From positions 2,465,001 to 2,529,000 of the forward strand of contig CP054184.1 of the NCBI GenBank assembly GCA_015709715.1: a stretch of DNA of 64,000 nucleotides, in the 5' to 3' direction. Of this stretch, positions 9,507-17,702 are shown one piece after another; position 1 is the first letter of the stretch, and the number at the start of each line of letters is the position of its first letter. Source of the DNA: Nitrospira sp. (GTDB lineage Bacteria > Nitrospirota > Nitrospiria > Nitrospirales > Nitrospiraceae). The notes under the pieces are model-generated. The model did not search any database, was not told the DNA's origin, and worked only from the letters and a program-made list of their open reading frames with translations. The position numbers and the translations under genes are program-made.

Positions 9507-9754
9507 GGTCTCAGGATCTCCTCCCATGCGTTTTCTGCATGGCCTTTGTGTGTATTGTAAGGGCGGCCTCTCGCTCCTGTGATTAGGCTAGTCCCTAGAG
9601 CAAGCCGCATACCACGACTCCCGCCGGACTGAATGGGCCTCCGTTCAACTCCAAACGACGCACGAATTCTGCCTACAGGGCGTCGAGGAGCTTCGAGAAG
9701 AGAAGGCTTGCGGGACCTGTCGGCAGACATCGACCCGCGATTGGTCGCGGTTTT

Positions 9755-11356
9755 TCACACGGCATCGTGATGTTCAACGACGGGAGGGGAGTAGGGCGCA
9801 ATGATCGAATCGAATGAAGCAAGCGGAGGAAGCAGCGTCGTTGGTCGCGAGAGTCCCAGTTTCTTCATGCGACTGCGTAAGGTGCTGGGATTAATCCCTA
9901 ATCGAGTGGCGGCTCCCAGCGGACCGTAGATGCGCCATCCCGCCTGTTCCAGCGTGTGAAGAATGTGGCAGCGTTCCGACTCATACAAGGTGACGGCCCG
10001 TTCCACGGTCGGCCCCTGCGGTGGCGGTGTACGCATGATGCGTTCATCGATTTCCACGAGACGCGTCGGCGCGAGGATCGCAGCCCGTTCGATGACATTT
10101 TGGAGCTCGCGGATGTTGCCCGGCCAGTCGTACTCCGTGAGCCGCGCCAAAGCCGTGTCATCGAGCAGCAGGTCGTCGCGCTTCAATTTGGTACGGCACA
10201 GGCGGAGAAAGTGTCGGGCGAGGAGAGGGATGTCTTCTCTGCGCTCGCGCAAGGGGGGCAGGACAATCGGAAAGACCTTCAGCCGATAATATAGATCGGC
10301 CCGAAATCGTTTCTGCGATACGGCTTCAGCCAAATCGACGTTGGTGGCGGCGATGAGGCGCACGTCAACGGGGATCGCGCGCGTTCCGCCTACCCGGTCG
10401 ACCTGGTGATCCTCCAGGACGCGCAGGAGTTTGGCCTGGACGGTCAAGGGCATCTCCCCGATCTCATCGAGAAACAGGGTTCCTTCGTGGGCGAGCTCGA
10501 ACCGGCCTTGATGCCGCTGAATCGCGCCCGTGAACGCGCCTCGCTCATGCCCGAACAGCTCGCTTTCCACCAAGCCGCTGGGTAGGGCCGCGCAATTCAA
10601 CCGTACGAATGGCCTGTTCTTGCGCGGACTGCTTTCGTGGATGGCGCGGGCGACCAGTTCTTTTCCGGTTCCCGTTTCACCGGCGATCAGGACCGTCGAA
10701 GCTGTCGACGCGACGGCATGGATTTGTTCCATCACCGTCCGCAATGACGCGCTTTGGCCGATGAGCGACGCAAAGCGACGCTCCTGTTTCACCTCCTCCT
10801 TCAGGGAGGCCTGGTGTTTGGTTAAGCGATGACTCAGTTGCGTCAATTGCTCATAGGCCTGGATCGTATCGATGGCCAGGGCCACTTGAGTGGCGATCTG
10901 GCGGAGAAATTCCAGCATGTCGGCATCGGGGTTGCCTGCAGTCACGCTGCCGATATTGAGTGTCCCCAAGCAATTCCCACGTACTAGGAGGGGAAGGTTG
11001 ACCATGCGGCCCAGTCCCTCTTGGGCGTAGAAGTGGTCTTCGATGAACACCTGTTGTGTCTGTAGGAAGGGGCGAATGTGGACGTCACGATGGTCATACA
11101 CCCATCCCGCCGCGCTGCCTGCTCGCGGGATGACGGTCTCGCGCTCAAGCACCCGCTTGGGCATGGTGGTTTCCAGGGCATAAAACCGAAACCCATCTTC
11201 CTCCGGCACATAGAGCAAGAGACCCGCCCGTTCCCAAGGTACCACGGACTTGATGCAGTCGGTGCAGGCTTGCCACAAACGTTCCATCTCGCGTTGCGAG
11301 TTGAGGACATTGGTCACGTCCAGCAAGGCCTGATAGCGACGGTGGACCGAGATCAC
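9755..11356 (-). CDS. GAF-domain sigma-54-dependent transcriptional activator
   Basis: A NorR/FhlA-like activator. Residues about 10-180 form a GAF sensory domain, with a short coiled linker near 190. The AAA+ core shows Walker A GETGTGKELVA, the sigma-54 contact loop GAFTGA and the sensor region FRADLYYRLKVFPI. The C-terminal Fis-type helix-turn-helix has LGINPSTLRSRMKKLGL. It would hydrolyse ATP to open RpoN-dependent promoters in response to a small molecule or redox signal. The GTG start at 11356 is chosen because AGGAGG sits eight bases upstream; the frame stays open to 11503 without such a signal. It lies upstream of hpnR on the same strand but 248 bases apart, so a regulatory link is untested. 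Confidence 0.93.
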   Translation of the reverse strand: MISVHRRYQALLDVTNVLNSQREMERLWQACTDCIKSVVPWERAGLLLYVPEEDGFRFYALETTMPKRVLERETVIPRAGSAAGWVYDHRDVHIRPFLQTQQVFIEDHFYAQEGLGRMVNLPLLVRGNCLGTLNIGSVTAGNPDADMLEFLRQIATQVALAIDTIQAYEQLTQLSHRLTKHQASLKEEVKQERRFASLIGQSASLRTVMEQIHAVASTASTVLIAGETGTGKELVARAIHESSPRKNRPFVRLNCAALPSGLVESELFGHERGAFTGAIQRHQGRFELAHEGTLFLDEIGEMPLTVQAKLLRVLEDHQVDRVGGTRAIPVDVRLIAATNVDLAEAVSQKRFRADLYYRLKVFPIVLPPLRERREDIPLLARHFLRLCRTKLKRDDLLLDDTALARLTEYDWPGNIRELQNVIERAAILAPTRLVEIDERIMRTPPPQGPTVERAVTLYESERCHILHTLEQAGWRIYGPLGAATRLGINPSTLRSRMKKLGLSRPTTLLPPLASFDSIIAPYSPPVVEHHDAV

Positions 11357-11584
11357 ACGTAAGACCTCCTGAGGGGGCGATGTCGTGGGGACGCTTGTCG
11401 CGGCTCTGATCAAGCAATAATCCTGCCTGTATGGGCGGCCGATGGCTCCACGGCGGTGGATGTGAAGTTTATTGATTTTCGGGTAACGGTCTGCTCGTCT
11501 CAAGACCGACGGTGTGCAGAAATCACCTGAGCGGACTGTGCAGGATCGCTCGGATCCATAGGATCTTAGGCTGACAGAGGATGC

Positions 11585-12763
11585 TCAAAACGAAGAGCGT
11601 GGTGCGGGGGGCGCCTGCACGGTTTGGGGGAGCATGGTTTCCGCAATCGACTGCCGCGGCTGCCGTTGTCGAGGCGATGGTCTGGGCCGTTCGCGCAGCA
11701 CGACAACTCGCTCAAGACGGTGCCCGTCTCGCATGACCTCGATCCGGATTTCCTGGCCCACTTGAAATTGCGAGACCACTTGGGCGAACACCTCCGCCGT
11801 CTCGACGGGCCGGCCTTGAAGCGAGACCACGATATCCCCGCCCAGTACCCACGGCACTCCATCGATGACCAGACTGAGGGGACCCGTGACGAGGCCGGCT
11901 TCCTTGGCAGGGCTGTCGTCCTCCACCTCTTCGACCAACAACCCATCGGTCAACGGCAATCTCAGTAATCGCTGTAGGTCGCGCGTGACGAATTTCCCGC
12001 CGATGCCGAGCCAAGGGCGGATGACCCGTCCCTTCTCTCGCAACTCCGTCAGCACCTGTTTGGCGGTATTGATGGGAATGGCAAAGCCGATGTTTTGGGC
12101 TCCGGCCAGCGTCGCCGTTGCGATGCCGACCACCAACCCTTCCGAATCGACCAAGGGACCGCCGCTGTTGCCGGGGTTGAGCGGGGCGGTCGTCTGAATC
12201 AATCGGGAGGGCACGGCCGGCAGACCGCGCACTGGTCCCATTCCGCTGACGATGCCGGTCGTCAGGGTAAATCCCAGACCAAACGGGCTCCCCACCACCA
12301 GCATCTGTTGCCCAATGCGCAACGTGTCGGAATTGCCCAGCCTGACGGGGGTGATCGGGGGCCGCTCCGCATCCAATTGAAGGACTGCCACGTCCGAGAC
12401 GGGATCTACTCCCACGATGGCAGCCGAGATCCGCCGTCCGTCATAGAGCGTGGCCATGACGCCTCGAGCCTCTTCCACGACGTGGGCATTGGTCACGACC
12501 GTGCCGTCTTCATCCACGACGAAGCCGGCCCCCACCCCTGTGGTCGGCGAGCTTGAGAAGGGATGGGCCGGGCCATGCGTGACGGAAAGAAACACGGTGG
12601 CGGGAGCCAGTTGCTGATAGAGAGTAATGGTGCGATCTTCGTCCGGAATGGGTTCTCCCGACGCAGACAAGGCACAGGTCAAGACGCTCACGACGCCCAT
12701 TATGCCGAGGAGGCACCGGAGCGCCGCTCCTGAGACAATGGTATCGCCGTACATCCTCGTCAT
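11585..12763 (-). CDS. HtrA/DegP-family serine protease with one PDZ domain
   Basis: A periplasmic trypsin-like protease of family S1C. After a hydrophobic signal segment (CLLGIMGVVSVLTCALSASG) the catalytic triad is visible: His in TNAHVVEEA, Asp in PVSDVAVLQLD and Ser in NPGNSGGPL. A single PDZ domain follows (GLLVEEVEDDSPAKEAGL, then GDIVVSLQGRPV). E. coli DegP has two PDZ domains, so this is closer to the one-PDZ DegS/HtrA type, but with a cleavable or anchoring leader that I cannot tell apart. It presumably degrades misfolded envelope proteins. The ATG at 12763 is my choice; the ribosome site is weak, and another ATG follows three codons later. Confidence 0.88.
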   Translation of the reverse strand: MTRMYGDTIVSGAALRCLLGIMGVVSVLTCALSASGEPIPDEDRTITLYQQLAPATVFLSVTHGPAHPFSSSPTTGVGAGFVVDEDGTVVTNAHVVEEARGVMATLYDGRRISAAIVGVDPVSDVAVLQLDAERPPITPVRLGNSDTLRIGQQMLVVGSPFGLGFTLTTGIVSGMGPVRGLPAVPSRLIQTTAPLNPGNSGGPLVDSEGLVVGIATATLAGAQNIGFAIPINTAKQVLTELREKGRVIRPWLGIGGKFVTRDLQRLLRLPLTDGLLVEEVEDDSPAKEAGLVTGPLSLVIDGVPWVLGGDIVVSLQGRPVETAEVFAQVVSQFQVGQEIRIEVMRDGHRLERVVVLRERPRPSPRQRQPRQSIAETMLPQTVQAPPAPRSSF

Positions 12764-12839
12764 CGAACGATGTTCCAGACCATATTCGGAAGTCGTCAAC
12801 AGGTCGTCATCCCTAACCCGGGCCGTGCGCGGCGGCGGT

Positions 12840-13028
12840 CTACTCCGCGCTCTGTCCTCCAGAGGACCCGGTTCGACCGGGCAACCGCCGAGCGCGTCGG
12901 ATGAGGCGGTCTTCGAGGTTGCCGCAGTTGAGGCAGCGTGTGATCGGTAGCCACCGATGAATCGATCCCTCGCCAGGACAAAACAAGAATTCGGTGACCA
13001 TCAATCCTTGACATCGGCTACACGACAT
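12840..13028 (-). CDS. Small zinc-ribbon protein
   Basis: A 62-residue protein with two CxxC pairs: MSCSRCQGL at the start and RCLNCGNLED near residue 32, spaced as in a small zinc ribbon. The first residues resemble many short uncharacterised proteins starting MxCPRCxGLM. The ATG has a purine-rich GGGAAGGA upstream. The C-terminus is basic (RRARRLPGR). It lies between the HtrA gene and the SPFH lipoprotein gene, all on the minus strand. Function is unknown; nucleic-acid or protein binding is the usual guess for such ribbons. Confidence 0.7.
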   Translation of the reverse strand: MSCSRCQGLMVTEFLFCPGEGSIHRWLPITRCLNCGNLEDRLIRRARRLPGRTGSSGGQSAE

Positions 13029-13065
13029 GCACGTCCTTCCCTGTTCAATCCGGCACGATGCCCGT

Positions 13066-13971
13066 TCATTGTTTCCGATCCATCACATCCTGTTCCGCTC
13101 TCGTCAGGCCCTCACGACTCGGTTTCGCCTCGTCACCGCTGTTCGGAGCGATCAAAATAGGAACGCGCACATCCTCCGGCAGTAACACCATCTTTGCCGT
13201 CGGGCTGTCATAGAGCTTGTAGCGCAGGTAGCTGGGGGTGAGGGTGGAGGTGATCGTTTCCTGCGCCTTGGCTTGTCCCAACGCCCGGATCTTCATGCCT
13301 TCCGCTTCGCCTTCCGATCTGATGCGCACGGCGTCTCCTTCGCCGCGTGCCCGTCGCCGCGCGATTTCGGCGTCTTTTTCGGCGATCACGAGTTCGAATT
13401 CCTTTTGTTCTTTTTCCTGCTCCTTGGCCTGCTTCCGTTCGACGGCTTCCAATACGATCTTGGCGAGTTCGATATCGGCCAAGGCGACGCTGTGGACTTC
13501 CAGATGGCGCCCCTTCAACTTGTCCACCACCACGGCCTGGACCTTGCTGGCGATCTCGGCGCTCCGCTCAGGAACCGAGACCATGGGGTAGTTCGACACC
13601 ACGCTGCGCACGGCGGCCAGCAGTTCCGGTCTCACGACACGCGGATAGAAGTCCGGTCCGATCTCTTGCGCCAGAAAGTAAATCTCATCCACGATCGGCC
13701 GCATGATGATTGCCGCCTTCAGCCTGACCAGCAGATCGTCGGAACTGAGGGCATCGACCATCTCGGTATAGCTTTGCAGGCGAACGTCGTAGATGAAAAT
13801 GTCGTTCCACGGAGCGCGCCAATAAAATCCTGACTTCAAGGTCTCCGTCGTCAGACCTTCCGTCAGCGGGTACCACCGGAGCCCGCGTTGTCCGGGATGG
13901 ACGGTGTTCCCGCAGCCTGGGAGGCTGCAGAGGGAGGCCAGGGCGGCTCCAACCAGGATGGCTCGTCGCAT
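13066..13971 (-). CDS. SPFH/prohibitin-domain lipoprotein
   Basis: A 301-residue band-7 protein. The start at 13971 has AAGGAGGAGCC immediately upstream. A short signal sequence ends in the lipobox LCSLPGCGN, so unlike typical prohibitins, which have a transmembrane anchor, this one seems lipid-anchored. The SPFH domain runs from about residue 30 to 200, followed by a charged coiled-coil (KQAKEQEKEQKEFELVIAEK) and a flotillin-like EGDAVRIRSEGEAEG segment. Such proteins assemble into rings that scaffold membrane proteases. Proximity to the HtrA protease on the same strand is suggestive. The family is clear and the lipid anchor is inferred from the motif. Confidence 0.88.
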   Translation of the reverse strand: MRRAILVGAALASLCSLPGCGNTVHPGQRGLRWYPLTEGLTTETLKSGFYWRAPWNDIFIYDVRLQSYTEMVDALSSDDLLVRLKAAIIMRPIVDEIYFLAQEIGPDFYPRVVRPELLAAVRSVVSNYPMVSVPERSAEIASKVQAVVVDKLKGRHLEVHSVALADIELAKIVLEAVERKQAKEQEKEQKEFELVIAEKDAEIARRRARGEGDAVRIRSEGEAEGMKIRALGQAKAQETITSTLTPSYLRYKLYDSPTAKMVLLPEDVRVPILIAPNSGDEAKPSREGLTRAEQDVMDRKQ

Positions 13972-14002
13972 GGCTCCTCCTTGCGAAACCCGAGGTGCCG
14001 GC

Positions 14003-14356
14003 TCAGGGAAAAAAGAATCCGTGGCCTTGCGCCGCCTGCCGATGGGTTTCAGCGGTTCGCTCGCGGTCCTGCGCCGCGGCTTCATAGGACTCCACTAACA
14101 ACTGCGTACCGGTCACCCAGTCAGAATCCTTTCCGAACAGATGCTCGTAGACTGCAGCGCGATGGGTCAGCTCACGGGCTTTTTGGCGGAACCGTTCTGC
14201 TTCCTGCCCTAAGAAACCGGCGATCTTCTGCTGATCCTGAGCCAGGTCATACGCGGTCAGTTCGAGTTCAGTGCCTGTCGTCCGGCAACCGACGAGAAGG
14301 AGGCATTGTCCCGCCACCATCAACAGTGAGACCTCAACCGCCTTCCAAAATCGCAT
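14003..14356 (-). CDS. Small helical lipoprotein
   Basis: A 117-residue protein with a signal segment and lipobox-like LLVGCRT at about residue 24. The mature part is a long amphipathic helix region rich in Glu, Gln and Arg (AQDQQKIAGFLGQEAERFRQ), probably a coiled coil. I do not recognise the family. It sits 31 bases upstream of the SPFH lipoprotein start on the same strand, and its own start lies inside the end of the winged-helix gene, giving a three-gene unit. A role alongside the SPFH protein is inferred only from this arrangement. Confidence 0.65.
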   Translation of the reverse strand: MRFWKAVEVSLLMVAGQCLLLVGCRTTGTELELTAYDLAQDQQKIAGFLGQEAERFRQKARELTHRAAVYEHLFGKDSDWVTGTQLLVESYEAAAQDRERTAETHRQAAQGHGFFFP

Positions 14357-14621
14357 GGTCGCGGCCCTCCAATGATGAGGATCGAGGCGTGAAGGCGGTG
14401 CGTCGCAAGATCTCGTAATCTCGTTTCAGCGCCAGCAGTTCGATCCGACCCTGCAGGTGGAGTCGAGAAAGGGCGATGAAGAGCGTTCGCCACGTGCAAG
14501 CCGGCAGGTGTTCCGCCAACGCGAGAAAGGTCATTCGAGAATGCCGTTCCAGCAGGAGTAGAATTTGCCGATCGATCCCATCGTCGCATGCCAAGGCCGG
14601 TTGTGAATGCGTGGCGGACAT
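14334..14621 (-). CDS. Small winged-helix-like protein
   Basis: A 95-residue protein. Its core, GIDRQILLLLERHSRMTFLALAEHL followed by WRTLFIALSRLHLQGRIEL, has the helix pattern of a winged helix-turn-helix (recognition-type helix then a short wing at KRDYEIL), as in many small transcription factors. It overlaps the start of the small lipoprotein gene by 23 bases, suggesting translational coupling. Its upstream region is divergent from the PilZ genes, so it could control either side. The DNA-binding call is from the helix pattern only. Confidence 0.6.
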   Translation of the reverse strand: MSATHSQPALACDDGIDRQILLLLERHSRMTFLALAEHLPACTWRTLFIALSRLHLQGRIELLALKRDYEILRRTAFTPRSSSLEGRDHAILEGG

Positions 14622-14909
14622 CGTTGGTCACCCCGTTCAGATCGAACGCGATAGCCTGATCAACATAGGTGCATTCTCTACGGTTGCACGCTGCAATATA
14701 TGATCCCGACAAATGTCTCGAAAAAGCTTGGTGCCCGTTGTGTCCGTTCTCTCCAGCGAACCGCGAAGAGGCATTACGCACTGTCTGCATTGTGCGGATC
14801 CGCTCGCAATGGTCTTCCTCTCTGCTCGTCCTGGTTGCGGCTGGGTGCGGATTCGCGTAGGATTCGCGCAGCTCCCCTGCGGCTTGAACGTGTAGGAGTG
14901 GACGTTGCC

Positions 14910-15230
14910 ATGTTGAGCAGTCGCTTTCACCTTCGCGCCTTCCGCCGCTTTCCCGTTCATTGTTCCGTCTACTATTCCTCTGATGAGTTCCAGGGGACCG
15001 GCACGGCTTGGAATTTGTCGCTCAGCGGCTGGCGCGTCGACGGAAGCCACCCGGTGCCACCCGGCGCCGTCGTAACGCTCTGTGTGTTTCTCCCCGATCA
15101 CAATCCGACGGTGTTCATCGATCAGGCCGTCGTTCGATGGTCGCGTGGACAGGAGTTCGGCGTCGAAGTGACGTCGATGAAACCGGTGGAGCAAGCGCAC
15201 CTTCGGACCTTCCTTTCCGCACTCATGTAA
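14910..15230 (+). CDS. PilZ-domain protein 1
   Basis: A 106-residue protein made almost entirely of a PilZ domain, the common cyclic-di-GMP receptor. Both ligand motifs are present: RAFRR (RxxxR) near residue 9 and NLSLSGWRVDG (D/NxSxxG) near residue 35. The ATG at 14910 is preceded by a GGAG-like site; the frame opens earlier, but the upstream residues have no PilZ character. It heads a run of three related genes. A stand-alone PilZ protein usually acts by binding a partner in motility, secretion or polysaccharide synthesis; the partner cannot be read from sequence. Confidence 0.85.
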   Translation: MLSSRFHLRAFRRFPVHCSVYYSSDEFQGTGTAWNLSLSGWRVDGSHPVPPGAVVTLCVFLPDHNPTVFIDQAVVRWSRGQEFGVEVTSMKPVEQAHLRTFLSALM

Positions 15231-15339
15231 CCGCCTTCTGCTCCCAGAAACGGGATATTCTTTGCCCTTTCTTCGCAAGTGCGTACACTGGGCATCGTTC
15301 GATGAATGCCGCCGGTTGATCTTACTACTGGAGCCCGCC

Positions 15340-15684
15340 ATGGCCGAGTCACACAAGCCCCGTTCGCATGCCCGTGTGCCGGTCAGCTGTTTCTTGTACT
15401 ATCTCGGTGAAGGGCTGGTCGGTACCGGGAAGGTCTGCGATCTCTCTGTGAAGGGATGGCGGATCGAAGGCGACAAACCTGTCTCGGTCGGCATGAAGCT
15501 GACCTTGCGCGTCTTCCTTCCCGATCAGCCGAAAGCGATCGACATCGAGGGCGTGACGGTGCAGTGGGTACAGGGCCATGTGTTTGGTCTTGAAACCGTC
15601 ACCATGAATGCCGTGGCCGAGGCGCGGATCCAGCAATTCATCCTGTCGATGCTCGAATCGTCGGGCTCCTCCCGCGTCGCCTGA
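15340..15684 (+). CDS. PilZ-domain protein 2
   Basis: A 114-residue paralogue of the preceding gene, with RSHAR (RxxxR) near residue 8 and DLSVKGWRIEG near residue 38, so cyclic-di-GMP binding is expected. The later segment LRVFLPDQ matches LCVFLPDH of its neighbour, showing local duplication. The start at 15340 follows CTGGAG at a usable distance. It is separated from the first PilZ gene by 109 bases and from the third by 125. Confidence 0.85.
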   Translation: MAESHKPRSHARVPVSCFLYYLGEGLVGTGKVCDLSVKGWRIEGDKPVSVGMKLTLRVFLPDQPKAIDIEGVTVQWVQGHVFGLETVTMNAVAEARIQQFILSMLESSGSSRVA

Positions 15685-15809
15685 CCCTCTCCGGCCGGAT
15701 TTTCGACCGCTTCCTCCCTGCGAAACAGCCGCAAATCCCCCGCTTTCGAGGACTATCGAGTCATTTCGCGTTTTTCATATTCTGCCGGGGCTCGTGGCTG
15801 GAGGGTTTC

Positions 15810-16175
15810 ATGGACCAACAGAGCCGTCCCCGATTTATCGTCGAATGCACCGGGTCTCGTGCGGAGAACGGTCTCCTGGTCTGGAACGGTCGGATGCTCG
15901 ACCTCTCCATTCCAGGGTGGTCGCCGAATGGCCTCAAGGGACTTCAGGCCGGCGATCTGCTTCAATTGCATCTGCATATTCCGGGGGAATCCAAGCCCCT
16001 GTCCGTGCGGCTCGCCACGATCCGTTGGGCCCATGAGTCCCGAGTGGGCGTCGACCCGATTTTGATGGACGCCGACGACCAGCTTCGATTGAATGCCTTC
16101 ACCGATGCGCAGGGCATGTGCTCTCCCTCCACTCAGGACCGAAGCGAACAGATCATTATCTTCGACGGCGGGTAA
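15810..16175 (+). CDS. Degenerate PilZ-like protein 3
   Basis: A 121-residue third paralogue. It keeps the second PilZ motif (DLSIPGWSPNG, near residue 31) and the LHLHIPGE strand, but the N-terminal segment reads SRPRFIVEC and no longer contains RxxxR. It may therefore not bind cyclic-di-GMP, or do so only with a partner, as in type III PilZ adaptors. A serine-rich tail follows the domain. The ATG follows CTGGAGGGTTTC. It precedes the glycosyltransferase gene by 168 bases. Confidence 0.75.
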   Translation: MDQQSRPRFIVECTGSRAENGLLVWNGRMLDLSIPGWSPNGLKGLQAGDLLQLHLHIPGESKPLSVRLATIRWAHESRVGVDPILMDADDQLRLNAFTDAQGMCSPSTQDRSEQIIIFDGG

Positions 16176-16343
16176 CCGTCCCGCATCCCATCACCCGCCG
16201 GTCGGCTGCACGTTGCTTGACATCCCCACGCCAGATAGTGTCTCTTACCCTTAAGGACCTTATTACAATCCGGCCTTTCGCCACTTCGGTTCGTTCACGT
16301 CATACAACGGGTCATGCGGGCGAAGGCGTAAGAAAGTGGACGC

Positions 16344-17645
16344 ATGACACCTGGCTCTGACCTGCCCGATGATGCTCACACCACTCCGCTGACGCCTGAA
16401 ACCGAGGCGCAGGTCGAGCAATTCGACCGTACCGACATCCTAGTCGGGATTCCCAGCTTCAACAACGTCGAAACCATCGGCCACGTGGTCCGCGCGGTCA
16501 GCGCCGGGTTGGCGAAATACTTTCCCCAGGCTCGAGCGGTGTTGGTCAACTCCGACGGCGGGTCGACGGACGGAACGCAGCAGGTCGTGGCCCAAGCGGT
16601 CGTGGATCTCAAGACCCTCTTCATCGGGGATCAACAGAGCTCGCTCCATAAAATCATCACGCCGTACCATGGTATTCCCGGCAAGGGGAGCGCCTTTCGC
16701 ACGATTTTCGAGATTGCGCGCCGCTTGAAGGCGAAGGCCTGTGCCGTGGTGGATTCGGATTTGCGAAGCATCACACCCGAGTGGATCGAACTATTGGTGA
16801 GCCCGGTGTTCGAACAGGGGTTCGATTATGTGGCCCCCTATTACCTGCGGCACAAGTATGACGGCACGATCACGAACAGCATCGTCTATCCCTTGACGCG
16901 GACGCTCTACGGGCATCGCATCAGGCAACCGATCGGCGGCGACTTCGGTTTTTCAGGCCATTTGGCGCAACATTATCTGGATAAACATGTCTGGGAATCC
17001 GAAGTGGCCAAGTTCGGCATCGATATCTGGATGACTACGGAAGCGATCGCCAGTGGGGCTCGGGTGTGTCAAAGTTTTCTCGGGGCGAAGATCCACAACC
17101 CCAAAGACCCGGCAGCGGACTTGTCGGCCATGTTGGTGCAGGTTCTTGGCGCGGTCTTCGCCTTGATGGAAGATCACTACGGCGTCTGGGCGAAGACGGA
17201 CGGGTCGAACGTCGTGCCGCTGTTCGGGTTTCAATATGAGGTCGGTGTGGAGCCGGTCAACGTCAACGTGGACCGAATGATCAGTACATTCCGGCAGGGA
17301 TTGAGCGACCTCGGCACAATCTGGGATCAAATTTTAGCCCCGGGGACCAGGCAGAGCCTGAAACCGTTGGGCGCCTGCGCCCTGCAGGATTTTCGCATCG
17401 CCGACAGCCTGTGGGCGCGAGTGGTCTATGATGCGGCGGTGGCCTACCGCAATCGAGTCTTACCGCGCGACCACGTCTTGAAGGCATTTACTCCCTTGTA
17501 CCTGGGCCGCACCGCGTCGTTCGTGTTGGATACGCAGGGGCTGACCTCCAGCGAGGCGGAGGGGCGGATCGAAACTCTCTGCCAAGCGTTCGAAAAGGAC
17601 AAGTCCTACCTGGTGGCGCGATGGAATGAACCCCCTGCGGGGTGA
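16344..17645 (+). CDS. GT78/GT81-like glycosyltransferase (probable glucosyl-/mannosyl-glycerate pathway)
   Basis: A 433-residue GT-A-fold enzyme. It starts with DILVGIPSFNN (near 31) and a nucleotide-binding NSDGGSTDGT, carries a DSD metal motif in AVVDSDLRSITPEW and then RQPIGGDFGFSGHLA and FGIDIWMTTEA. The order PGKG, DSD, QPIGG and FGID recalls mannosylglycerate synthase (GT78) and glucosyl-3-phosphoglycerate synthase (GT81), which make osmolytes from sugar nucleotides and (phospho)glycerate. The matching phosphatase-type gene lies 1 kb downstream on the other strand, with a channel-like membrane protein between. The exact sugar and acceptor cannot be told from sequence. Confidence 0.75.
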   Translation: MTPGSDLPDDAHTTPLTPETEAQVEQFDRTDILVGIPSFNNVETIGHVVRAVSAGLAKYFPQARAVLVNSDGGSTDGTQQVVAQAVVDLKTLFIGDQQSSLHKIITPYHGIPGKGSAFRTIFEIARRLKAKACAVVDSDLRSITPEWIELLVSPVFEQGFDYVAPYYLRHKYDGTITNSIVYPLTRTLYGHRIRQPIGGDFGFSGHLAQHYLDKHVWESEVAKFGIDIWMTTEAIASGARVCQSFLGAKIHNPKDPAADLSAMLVQVLGAVFALMEDHYGVWAKTDGSNVVPLFGFQYEVGVEPVNVNVDRMISTFRQGLSDLGTIWDQILAPGTRQSLKPLGACALQDFRIADSLWARVVYDAAVAYRNRVLPRDHVLKAFTPLYLGRTASFVLDTQGLTSSEAEGRIETLCQAFEKDKSYLVARWNEPPAG

Positions 17646-17702
17646 GGTGCTCGATTCCAGCCATCTGAAGGCAGGCTGCTGCGGGAGCCGGAGGAGGGAA
17701 CC

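Noticed and set aside
9507-9754. Possible cobalamin riboswitch before hpnR
   Set aside because: The leader shows no B12-box or clear conserved core; only an isolated TACAAT was seen, without a -35.
16217-16269. TTGACA and TACAAT upstream of the glycosyltransferase
   Set aside because: Neither has a fitting partner at 16-18 bases, and they are too far apart to form one promoter.
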